From Candidatus Latescibacteria bacterium 4484_7 (GTDB lineage: Bacteria > Krumholzibacteriota > Krumholzibacteriia > Krumholzibacteriales > Krumholzibacteriaceae), in the NCBI GenBank assembly GCA_002085285.1, contig NATK01000007.1, positions 1-18,978 on the forward strand: 18,978 nucleotides of DNA, written 5' to 3'. Under the pieces are notes generated by a model. That model searched no databases. It was not told the DNA's origin and was given only the letters and a program-made list of their open reading frames with translations. Both the position numbers and the translations under genes were made by a program. Position 1 is the first letter of the stretch; every line of letters starts with the position of its first letter. This document shows positions 7,897 through 14,604 of the stretch, piece by piece.

Positions 7897-9804
7897 TCAT
7901 TCTTTCCATAGCCTGAACATATCAAAGAACCTTTCGTCCATGCTCCCGTCAATGATACCATGCTCCGATAGAATGCCGAAGTAAGACTTGACTTTTGCTA
8001 TGAGCTCCTCACCTTCGACGTACCTGAAATTGACCCTGTTACAGAAGAGTTCCACCCTGTCGACAGGCTGTCCCATAGCTTCGAACGATAATCTTGCCGC
8101 TTCCTTTTTGTTCTCGTTGATCCATTCGATTGCACCTTTCAGCTCACCGAGAAAATTCCTCACAATCTCAGGATTCTTTCGCACAAATTCTCCCTTCAAG
8201 ACAAGACAGGCATTAGGAAAACTGCCGAACCCTTCGTTCACTTCGTTCCATATCTCGTTGAACGGGATCTCCCATACATCCCTTCCGAGATCCTTCATCA
8301 CCTTCAACGCGTAACTCGCCTCGGGCTCTCTGAGAAGAACGGTGTCAGCCCTTCCGGCGACGAAATCGGCGAATATCTTCTCCGGCCTTCCGAAAGGTTC
8401 GCCAAAAACGAACTCGAAGTCGTCTGCTTCGAGTCCGCTCGCCTCGATTAGATACTTCGTTATCTTGGCCGGCGGAGCCTGTTCAAAAAGAGGAATATGG
8501 ATCTCTCTGCCCCTTACGTCCTCGAGCCTTTTCGCCTCATACCGTGTGAGCAAAACGAAATTGTCCCACACAAAGATTGCAGGTATCTTTACGTCCCTGT
8601 CTTTCAAACGCGCAGAGGTAAGAAGAGAGGAGAAACTGATGTCTGCCTTTCCGCTGACAATCCATCCGAGATGTCTCTCCGTCTCAACCCAGATTTTGAG
8701 CTCTTTTATATTCATCGTCTTTTCGATCTTTCCCCTGTCGAGGAGCCGCATAACCACGGGAAAGGCCACAGGTGTCGCCGATTGAATGACCACATCGGGC
8801 TTCCCCGCAGTCGAAGCAGCTTCCCGCTCTTCCTGTGGTTTTTTGTAGAAATAGACAACCACTTCGCCGGAACCCTTCTTTTCGGTGAGACTTTCGAAGC
8901 CCATCTGTGAAAGCATATTTATCAGTGGAACAGGTTCAAAGGCCTGAATGACGGCAAAGCCCGAACCGTCCCCCACCTTTTGAGCCTTCTCCATGATGAT
9001 GTCGAAGGGCGGGGACTTTGAGTCCCTCATGTCGAGCAGTTCGAAATCGCTCTTTCTATCCTTCCAGGATTCCTCCACTGCCTCATGAGGGTTGTAGATC
9101 GAAACGCGAAACTCCTTTCCTCTTTCGATATTGAAATCATAGCCCAGACCGGCAGCGACCTTTAGAAGCTCTATGGGCTCTTCGACCGATATCACTACGA
9201 TGCTCTCATGAGGCCCCAGCCTGGATACCCGCTGCACAAGATCGGTCATGGTTTCTTCGTTGTATATGTATCGGTCGGCTTTCTCCTGCCAATAGACGTC
9301 GACCCCTTTGCACTCCTCCTTCGACCTGATCGTTTCTATACAATCGGGCATGCTCTTGAGCAGCTTCTTCTCCACACCGAGATGTTTGTTGATCGTATGT
9401 AGAATCTCACATATCGAAACCCCCGTTATCCTCGATGCATCTTCGAACGTTGCAAACCTCGCCAGCGTATTATAGGCTACCGGATTCTGAAGCCTCTTGA
9501 ACCTGGCAGAAAGTTTTACGAGAAGAGGTTTAAGCTCCGGGTAAGCATCAAGCGTTTCCTTGATGTTCGACTTTGCCAGAATAGGTTTGACTTCAGCCTG
9601 CAAGGCTCCCTCGTTTGCTGAAATGGCACCGACAGGACACACGTCGAGCGCCTCCCTGCACAATCCTTCCTCCTCGGAGTCTTCAGGCTGCTTCTTCACA
9701 TAAGCCTTGCCCGCCTCATTCAAAGCAAAGTTGCCTCCCGCAATCTCTATACAAGCCTTGCATCCAATACAATCTTCAGATACTACAAATCTGTATTTTC
9801 CCAT
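7897..9804 (-). CDS. Ferredoxin / DUF1858-like / double DUF2249-like / NitT-type substrate-binding fusion protein
   Basis: This 635-residue protein has no signal peptide or membrane segment, so it should be cytoplasmic. Residues 1-62 form a single [4Fe-4S] ferredoxin: Cys12, Cys15, Cys18 and Cys56-Pro, with Cys49 as an extra cysteine. Residues about 78-142 match the DUF1858 pattern (Y-P-E-L near the start, A-R-F-A-T-F-E-D-A before the final helix). Residues about 165-238 and 253-322 look like two DUF2249 units, small domains common in anaerobic redox and NO-related proteins. Residues about 336-635 resemble the periplasmic binding domain of NitT/TauT/SsuA-type ABC transporters (NMT1/THI5-like): an early G-K-A-D-I motif, a middle V-A-G-R-A-D motif with a downstream R-E-P-E, and a late N-P-E-I-V-R helix. 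A transporter-type binding domain inside the cytoplasm suggests ligand sensing or a redox-linked enzyme. A ribosome site (GGAGG, spacing 7) supports the start. No ABC partners are adjacent. Confidence 0.85.
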   Translation of the reverse strand: MGKYRFVVSEDCIGCKACIEIAGGNFALNEAGKAYVKKQPEDSEEEGLCREALDVCPVGAISANEGALQAEVKPILAKSNIKETLDAYPELKPLLVKLSARFKRLQNPVAYNTLARFATFEDASRITGVSICEILHTINKHLGVEKKLLKSMPDCIETIRSKEECKGVDVYWQEKADRYIYNEETMTDLVQRVSRLGPHESIVVISVEEPIELLKVAAGLGYDFNIERGKEFRVSIYNPHEAVEESWKDRKSDFELLDMRDSKSPPFDIIMEKAQKVGDGSGFAVIQAFEPVPLINMLSQMGFESLTEKKGSGEVVVYFYKKPQEEREAASTAGKPDVVIQSATPVAFPVVMRLLDRGKIEKTMNIKELKIWVETERHLGWIVSGKADISFSSLLTSARLKDRDVKIPAIFVWDNFVLLTRYEAKRLEDVRGREIHIPLFEQAPPAKITKYLIEASGLEADDFEFVFGEPFGRPEKIFADFVAGRADTVLLREPEASYALKVMKDLGRDVWEIPFNEIWNEVNEGFGSFPNACLVLKGEFVRKNPEIVRNFLGELKGAIEWINENKKEAARLSFEAMGQPVDRVELFCNRVNFRYVEGEELIAKVKSYFGILSEHGIIDGSMDERFFDMFRLWKE

Positions 9805-9830
9805 TCCTTTTCCTCCCTCTATTAATGAAT

Positions 9831-9859
9831 AGAATACAACAGCTCGATGTTTTTTCCAA
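9831..9859 (-). promoter_or_regulatory. Candidate promoter of the ferredoxin-fusion/dipeptidase operon
   Basis: Read leftward, TTGGAA (9859-9854) and TATTCT (9836-9831) are separated by 17 bases, about 27 bases before the start codon of the fusion gene. The short leader includes its GGAGG ribosome site. Confidence 0.45.
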
Positions 9860-9912
9860 GTACGTAACCATTCCTATCAAGATAAGAAAAAATATAAAAA
9901 TGAATTTTTTTC

Positions 9913-9939
9913 TTGACATATGACACAAGGTTCTATAAA
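9913..9939 (+). promoter_or_regulatory. Candidate promoter of the tetR-radical SAM operon
   Basis: A consensus -35 box TTGACA (9913-9918) is followed by TATAAA (9934-9939) at a short 15-base spacing. TAAAGT at the standard 17-base spacing (9936-9941) is an alternative -10. Transcription would start near 9946, inside the repeated GGTTCTAT elements. Confidence 0.5.
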
Positions 9940-9976
9940 GTGAATAATGGTTCTATTATTTAGACGCGAGGTCCTA
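9929..9976 (+). promoter_or_regulatory. Three spaced GGTTCTAT-type repeats, candidate TetR operator
   Basis: GGTTCTAT occurs at 9929-9936 and 9949-9956, and a variant GGTCCTA at 9970-9976. Starts are 20 and 21 bases apart, about two helical turns, so all three face the same side of the DNA. The middle copy is flanked by perfect inverted arms AATAAT (9943-9948) and ATTATT (9955-9960). The last copy lies inside TTTAG (9959-9963) and CTAAA (9974-9978) arms. The repeats overlap the -10 box and start site of the tetR promoter, which fits autorepression. Confidence 0.5.
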
Positions 9977-9980
9977 AAAA

Positions 9981-10613
9981 GTGAGCGGCAAAATGGAAGA
10001 GCAGAGATTGTCTCGTAAAGAGCAGGAGAAGCTCTGGCGTCGAAAGCATGTGCTGTCGGCGGCATTGGAGTTGTTTTCCAAAAAAGGATACCACAATATC
10101 TCGATGCGGCAGATCGCAAAAAAGGCCGAGTTCGCCATAGGAACACTCTACAAGTTTTTCAGAAACAAGGAGGACCTGTACAAAGAAATCGTCAGGGAAA
10201 TGGCCGAGGAGTACCACAGGAGACTCATGGAACCGCTCGAAAGAGAAAATGACGCAATTGCTGCAATAGAGGGATACATCAACGCCAAGCTGGATCTTTT
10301 CTCGGATCATAAGTCCTCACTTCTTCTATATCTTTCCGAAACCCAGAGCCCGAGTTTCAATATATCTGCGGGGCTCGACAAGGAAATGCAGAAGCTATAC
10401 AATGAATTGATGGATCGTCTTGCCAAGATTTTCGAATCGGCCATAAAAAGAAAAAAAATAAGGAAGAGGGATCCTCGCGCCCTTGCAATTTCACTCGAGG
10501 GTTTGACCAATTCGTTCCTTTTCTACTGGCTCGAAAAACCCGAAGAACATCCTTTCGAGAAGGACGCATCGACGATCGCAGAAATTTTTCTCAAGGGGGT
10601 GTCTTATGAATAG
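9981..10613 (+). CDS. TetR/AcrR-family transcriptional regulator
   Basis: This 210-residue protein has the usual TetR length and layout: an N-terminal helix-turn-helix domain (about residues 20-68, with M-R-Q-I-A-K-K-A, G-T-L-Y-K-F-F and N-K-E-D-L-Y) and an all-helical ligand-binding domain behind it. The GTG start at 9981 is preferred because GAGG lies about 10 bases upstream; an in-frame ATG at 9993 would be too far from it. The gene is the first of a pair with the radical SAM gene 44 bases downstream and is divergent from the ferredoxin-fusion/dipeptidase pair. It probably represses its own promoter, and possibly the divergent one, through the repeats just upstream. Its ligand cannot be told from sequence. 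Confidence 0.92.
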   Translation: MSGKMEEQRLSRKEQEKLWRRKHVLSAALELFSKKGYHNISMRQIAKKAEFAIGTLYKFFRNKEDLYKEIVREMAEEYHRRLMEPLERENDAIAAIEGYINAKLDLFSDHKSSLLLYLSETQSPSFNISAGLDKEMQKLYNELMDRLAKIFESAIKRKKIRKRDPRALAISLEGLTNSFLFYWLEKPEEHPFEKDASTIAEIFLKGVSYE

Positions 10614-10657
10614 AGGGGAGTTTTTCAACAAAAAAATCGCCATGAAGGGAGGATAAA

Positions 10658-12112
10658 ATGAAATTCGTAAATGATCTTCAGAGAAAATCGTTTCAGGAAC
10701 TCATCAAACTGATGGTAACAAATAAACATCTGAGGAAAATAGCGACGAGGTCGATAGAATCGAAGGCGTACGAAACGATCGTCATTGACAATCCGGACAA
10801 CCGCCCACTGAAAGTTCAGGAAGAAAAATACTATTACACGATGGCTCTACTCCACAGCCTCGAAAGGGCCATCGATAAAGAAATCATCTCGAAGGCTGTA
10901 ATAAACAAGCTGATAAACGTATTTGTTACGAAGGTCGTTCTCAACAAAAACGAGAGACCTGGACTGTCAATGGATGAAACGAAGCGTAGAGGGCCTCTGT
11001 TTGCGTTGATTAGCCCTACCGGCAGATGCAACCTGAGATGCAAAGGGTGCTACGCAGAGAGCAATCCTGACAACCATGCAAGCCTCGATTTTAAAACGTT
11101 CGACAGGATACTCACCGAGAAAAACAATTTCTGGAAATCTCATTTTACCGTGATCTCAGGTGGAGAACCTTTTCTCTGGAGAGACGGAGATATCACTCTC
11201 CTGGACGTTGTTGAAAAACATCCTTCCGATATGTTCATGGTGTACACAAACTCGACACTAATAACTGACGATATCGCAAGGCGCATGGCGGACCTCGGAA
11301 ACATAACCCCTGCGATCTCTGTCGAAGGATTCGAAAAAGAAACCGACGAAAGAAGAGGCAAAGGCGTGCACAATAGGATCCTCAAGGCCTTCGAGAATCT
11401 CAGGAAACACGGGGTCCCGTTCGGTATTTCTGCTACACCGACCAAGTACAACTGGGAGATTATAACGAGCGAAGAGTTCGTCGATTTCTACTTCGAACAG
11501 CAGGGTGCAGTCTACGGTTGGCTGTTCCAGTACATGCCGATCGGCAGAGGTCCATCGCTCGATCTGATGGTTCAGCCCGCGGACCGTGTCGAGATGCTCA
11601 AACGAGCCGACAGGTTGGTTCATGAGCGCCAGATCTTCATGGCGGACTTCTGGAACAACGGCCCCCTCTCCAACGGATGCATCAGTGCAGGTAGAGCGGG
11701 CGGTTATATTTACATCGACTGGAACGGAGACATCTCGCCGTGTGCATTCGTACCTTATGCAGCAGCCAATATCTACGACATATATGCCAGAGGCGGCACG
11801 TTGGACGACGCTCTCAGCGCTCCGCTGCTCAAGGAAATTAGAGCGTGGCAAGATAGATACGGCTACGCCGCTCAAAAGCCAGAAGAAACTGGCAACTGGC
11901 TCATGCCTTGCGTAATAAGAGACCACTTCGAGGTCTTGAAAGGTGCCGTCCTCAAAACCAACGCAAGACCTCTGAACAAGGAAGCGGAAGAAGCTCTTAC
12001 AGACCCTGATTACCACAAGGGGATGGTAACCTACGACGAAGAGCTAAAGAAACTCACCGAGCCTATGTGGAAAGAGGAATACCTCAAGAGAAAGATGCAA
12101 AAAGGCGCATAA
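10658..12112 (+). CDS. Radical SAM enzyme with SPASM/twitch-like C-terminal cysteines
   Basis: Residues 1-115 form a helical, charged N-terminal domain without a clear family match. The radical SAM core follows: C124-x3-C128-x2-C131 binds the SAM-cleaving [4Fe-4S] cluster, and G-G-E-P at 168-171 contacts the SAM amino group. Cysteines at 341, 362 and 418 (C-I-S-A-G, I-S-P-C-A-F and M-P-C-V) resemble those that hold an auxiliary cluster in SPASM/twitch-type enzymes, which often modify peptides or proteins. GGGAGG lies 5 bases before the ATG. The gene follows tetR closely and is probably co-transcribed with it. I found no short precursor-peptide gene in the 44-base gap or directly downstream, so a ribosomal-peptide role is not supported by context. 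The target may be encoded elsewhere, or may be a larger protein or small molecule. The family is certain; the substrate is unknown. Confidence 0.9.
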   Translation: MKFVNDLQRKSFQELIKLMVTNKHLRKIATRSIESKAYETIVIDNPDNRPLKVQEEKYYYTMALLHSLERAIDKEIISKAVINKLINVFVTKVVLNKNERPGLSMDETKRRGPLFALISPTGRCNLRCKGCYAESNPDNHASLDFKTFDRILTEKNNFWKSHFTVISGGEPFLWRDGDITLLDVVEKHPSDMFMVYTNSTLITDDIARRMADLGNITPAISVEGFEKETDERRGKGVHNRILKAFENLRKHGVPFGISATPTKYNWEIITSEEFVDFYFEQQGAVYGWLFQYMPIGRGPSLDLMVQPADRVEMLKRADRLVHERQIFMADFWNNGPLSNGCISAGRAGGYIYIDWNGDISPCAFVPYAAANIYDIYARGGTLDDALSAPLLKEIRAWQDRYGYAAQKPEETGNWLMPCVIRDHFEVLKGAVLKTNARPLNKEAEEALTDPDYHKGMVTYDEELKKLTEPMWKEEYLKRKMQKGA

Positions 12113-12162
12113 AAGAAAAAGGCCGACAATCCACTCGACTATTTTCTGAATATATCGGCCTT
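12111..12162 (-). terminator. Candidate intrinsic terminator of the lipid kinase-fetAB operon
   Basis: Read leftward, AAGGCCGA (12162-12155) and TCGGCCTT (12126-12119) form an 8-bp GC-rich stem, and the second arm runs into a T-rich tract (TTTTTCTTTT down to 12111). The stem brackets the fetB stop codon. The 28-base loop is long for an intrinsic terminator, which lowers confidence. No U-tract serves the convergent radical SAM gene. Confidence 0.45.
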
Positions 12163-12927
12163 CAGAGTGCCGTATCCGCTGAAGCAAATGTGCGTGGTCA
12201 TCAATATAGTCAGCACGATGCTCGAAATGGTGCTCGTCACTATGGCAAGCATGATCATGATCTGATATTTGATCGCCACCTCGGGGCTGGCGCCTCCCAT
12301 TATAACTCCAGTCATCATACCGGGCAAAGCCACGATACCCATCGTTGCCATCGAGGCAAGCGTAGGTCTCACGGCAAGCTGTACGCTCTCCCTAAGAAAA
12401 GGCAACACAGCCTCGTGCCTCGTTGCTCCCAAAGAGAGGATATATAGGAAACGCTTTGAATCCTTCCTTATGTTCTTGTAGAACGAGGAAATGCCGATTA
12501 TGTTGCCCCGCAGCGAACTACCCAATAGCATGCCTCCAAGAACAATCAAGTACCTCGCATCGAAGATATTCTTCATTCGTATGATCACACCGTTAAGGTA
12601 CAAAACTATAGCGAGGGTCACTATGGTAAAAGAAACGAATGCAGGCACGAGCACCTTGCCGGCCTTTAGCGAAGAGTTTCTGATAGCGGAAAAGACTGCT
12701 ACGAGTATCATAACGACGAGCCATGCAATATTCGCATAGGGATTGTTCAGCCGGAAGAGATATTTCAGGAATATGCCTATCAGAAACAGTTGAACAGCCA
12801 TCCTTACGACAGAGTAAAGGAGCGACCTGATAAAGCCTATCTTGAATACGTGGCTGAGATAAATCGGTACTGTGAGAAGAAGAAATGAAAAAAGAAGAGG
12901 CAGAACCTTTATGTCTATTGTTTCCAT
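12139..12927 (-). CDS. fetB: FetB-like ABC transporter permease (UPF0014 family)
   Basis: This 262-residue protein has about seven hydrophobic segments and the family's strongest signature at about 194-226: A-T-M-G-I-V-A-L-P-G-M-M-T-G, then G-G-A-S-P, then A-I-K-Y-Q-I-M-I-M. This is the UPF0014 family, whose E. coli member FetB (YbbM) is the permease of an iron exporter linked to oxidative stress resistance; plant ALS3/STAR2 proteins are relatives. The start overlaps the upstream ATPase gene by 13 bases, with GGAGG 7 bases before the ATG, so the two subunits are translationally linked. It would act in the cytoplasmic membrane as the partner of the ATPase encoded just upstream. The family is clear; transport of iron specifically is inferred by homology. 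Confidence 0.9.
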   Translation of the reverse strand: METIDIKVLPLLFSFLLLTVPIYLSHVFKIGFIRSLLYSVVRMAVQLFLIGIFLKYLFRLNNPYANIAWLVVMILVAVFSAIRNSSLKAGKVLVPAFVSFTIVTLAIVLYLNGVIIRMKNIFDARYLIVLGGMLLGSSLRGNIIGISSFYKNIRKDSKRFLYILSLGATRHEAVLPFLRESVQLAVRPTLASMATMGIVALPGMMTGVIMGGASPEVAIKYQIMIMLAIVTSTISSIVLTILMTTHICFSGYGTLKADIFRK

Positions 12928-13589
12928 CTTTTCCCCTCCAGATCGAATACCTTGACGTTGGGATTTTCAAGCCAGACTGAATCGTGAGAGATCACAACGA
13001 CCGTCCAATCGCTCCTGGAGCAGAAAAACCAGGCAAGCTTCTCTTTCATATGCCCATCGAGAGATGCAGTCACCTCGTCGAGAAGAAAAACCTTTCGCCC
13101 AAGAATGATCGATGTAACGACTGCGATCCTTTGCCTCTCTCCTCCCGAAAGTTCATTTATATCCTTCTCGAGGATATCGCCTTCGAGTTCGAAATATTCG
13201 AACGATTCTCTGAGACCCCTTTCATCTCGCCTCAACGATGAATTGGCCTTCAAACTCAAAACGAAATCGAACCATTCATTGACCCTACCCCTGCCAATAC
13301 TTACATCCTGATCGATAAAAGCGACTCGCCTTCTTATTTGCCAGACATTCTTTTCATCTACAGGTTCTCCATCGAAAAACACCATTCCCCGCTCCGGTGT
13401 GACAAACCCCAGGATGAGCGAAAAGAGTGTCGATTTTCCAATGCCCGATCTGCCGGCTAAGATTACCTTCTCCCCTTTCCCGACCTTAAAAGAAAGATCG
13501 TTAAAAAGGACTTTGCCGTTGTAAGAAAGATACACATCTTCAAAATCGATCAAAGACACCGGGCTCCTCTTCACTCGTTCGTCGTTCAA
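12915..13589 (-). CDS. fetA: ABC transporter ATPase, FetA-like
   Basis: This 224-residue ATPase has every expected motif: Walker A G-R-S-G-I-G-K-S-T (46-54), Q-loop Gln94, signature L-S-G-G-E (147-151), Walker B V-F-L-L-D-E (167-172), D-loop near 178 and H-loop His202. It has no membrane segment and should power the FetB-like permease encoded right behind it. The reading frame starts with TTG at 13589; this start shares its bases with the TGA stop of the lipid kinase gene (TTGA), a classic coupled arrangement, and AAGG lies about 7 bases upstream. Later in-frame GTG codons (residues 6 and 11) are less well supported. The fetA symbol rests on pairing with the UPF0014 permease more than on the ATPase itself. 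Confidence 0.85.
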   Translation of the reverse strand: MNDERVKRSPVSLIDFEDVYLSYNGKVLFNDLSFKVGKGEKVILAGRSGIGKSTLFSLILGFVTPERGMVFFDGEPVDEKNVWQIRRRVAFIDQDVSIGRGRVNEWFDFVLSLKANSSLRRDERGLRESFEYFELEGDILEKDINELSGGERQRIAVVTSIILGRKVFLLDEVTASLDGHMKEKLAWFFCSRSDWTVVVISHDSVWLENPNVKVFDLEGKRWKQ

Positions 13590-14452
13590 TGTACGACCTT
13601 CAATATCCCTTTTCGAATCTTGAATTCAAAACTCTCCGCCTTCCACCCCACGTTACCGTCTATCTGAATGTACAACTCTTCGTCCGTTTCCACAAAAACA
13701 TCTTCTCCCGTATAGTAGTCTCCGATAAGGTTCCCAATGGTAAACGACGAAACTGTGCCGAAAAGCAACTCTGCAAACGAAGAATTTATCACCATCACAT
13801 GCAGCTTTCCATCATCGAATCTGGCATTGGGCACGACCTTCATCTTGTATCCGAAGAAAGGCTGTTTTACCACCATGATGCTCATCAAATCCTCAACGCC
13901 GAATTTGACGCCATCGATCGCCACACTTGCCGAAACCCGTTTGTAATTCCTCATGTATGCATCGAGTGTTGGGATAAGGTACGACTGCAGGCCTTTTATA
14001 CCTACATCTAGATATTTCTCCCTGAGTCTCACAACAACCCCCTCTATCCCTACCGAAACCATGAATGCGAGTCTCCTCGATGAACACTCTATAAGGTCGT
14101 AATTATGAACTCTGCCTGCAAGAATGGTGCGACTGATTTCCGAGATCGTGCCCTCAAGCCCGAGGGCATTCCTCAGAGCGTTGCCCGATCCTAGCGGAAG
14201 AAAAGCGATTTTGTTCGACGGCAGATCGATCGCGTTTATGACATCCGAAAATGTACCATCTCCTCCTCCAACAACGAGCACGTCGCAATCGGCCGAGACC
14301 TTCTTTGCCAAATCGATGAATTCCTCTCTGGAGTTCGTTTCAAAGCCATACACAGGCGCATGGAGAATACGTGAGGCCTTCTCGATCTCCTCTCGCTTTT
14401 TCTTCGCACTCATCTCACCCGAAGAGGGATTGGTAATTATTGCGTACTTCAT
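13586..14452 (-). CDS. Diacylglycerol kinase-like lipid kinase (DAGK_cat / YegS-like)
   Basis: This 288-residue soluble protein belongs to the NAD kinase/diacylglycerol kinase superfamily. Its N-terminal catalytic domain carries N-P-S-S-G (8-12), the nucleotide-binding G-G-G-D-G-T (62-67) and P-L-G-S-G-N (86-91), and a beta-rich C-terminal domain completes the fold. Relatives phosphorylate diacylglycerol, undecaprenol-like or sphingoid lipids at the membrane surface. The frame stays open upstream to 14713, but that extension would run through the neighbouring terminator and the 3' end of the next gene. The ATG at 14452 places M-K-Y-A-I-I-T-N-P-S at the true domain start. No strong ribosome site precedes it. 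The gene leads the fetA-fetB operon with a 4-base overlap. The substrate is not determinable here. Confidence 0.88.
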   Translation of the reverse strand: MKYAIITNPSSGEMSAKKKREEIEKASRILHAPVYGFETNSREEFIDLAKKVSADCDVLVVGGGDGTFSDVINAIDLPSNKIAFLPLGSGNALRNALGLEGTISEISRTILAGRVHNYDLIECSSRRLAFMVSVGIEGVVVRLREKYLDVGIKGLQSYLIPTLDAYMRNYKRVSASVAIDGVKFGVEDLMSIMVVKQPFFGYKMKVVPNARFDDGKLHVMVINSSFAELLFGTVSSFTIGNLIGDYYTGEDVFVETDEELYIQIDGNVGWKAESFEFKIRKGILKVVH

Positions 14453-14503
14453 CGATTTGTCATCAATACAAAAACCACTCGATTCTTTACGATTAATATA
14501 ATA

Positions 14504-14532
14504 ATAATATCCGTGAAGTAAATCATTATCAA
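14504..14532 (-). promoter_or_regulatory. Promoter of the lipid kinase-fetAB operon
   Basis: Read leftward, TTGATA (14532-14527) and TATTAT (14509-14504) are near-consensus boxes at the ideal 17-base spacing, about 50 bases before the chosen start codon. The -35 box lies just behind the hairpin that ends the upstream gene. Confidence 0.6.
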
Positions 14533-14539
14533 TAAAGAT

Positions 14540-14565
14540 GGGGCTTTCGATGATTCGAAAGCCCC
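14540..14565 (-). terminator. Hairpin terminator of the secreted-protein operon
   Basis: GGGGCTTTCG (14540-14549) and CGAAAGCCCC (14556-14565) form a perfect 10-bp stem with a 6-base loop, 39 bases after the stop codon of the T9SS-type protein gene. Downstream on the minus strand comes ATCTTTATT, a modest T-rich tail. It insulates the operon from the lipid kinase operon, which runs in the same direction. Confidence 0.75.
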
Positions 14566-14604
14566 ATATCATTGCACCCCTTAAAACAGCCAACGACGAA
14601 GAGA

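Noticed and set aside
7025..7984. Plus-strand open frame of 319 codons antisense to the dipeptidase
   Set aside because: It lies opposite a clear C69 gene with all family motifs, has no ribosome site, and its translation has no recognisable pattern. It is a by-product of codon bias on the other strand.
7897..9804. Complete ABC importer linked to the substrate-binding-like domain
   Set aside because: No adjacent permease or ATPase genes exist; the ABC pair at 12139-13589 is of the exporter-type UPF0014 family, belongs to another operon, and would not use a binding protein.
11258..12016. Minus-strand open frame of 252 codons antisense to the radical SAM gene
   Set aside because: It lies entirely inside the radical SAM coding region, whose catalytic and auxiliary cysteine motifs are intact; no ribosome site was seen.
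14501..14511. ATAATAATAAT-type triplet run as a microsatellite or phase-variable tract
   Set aside because: It is very short and is explained by the AT-rich -10 region of the operon promoter.
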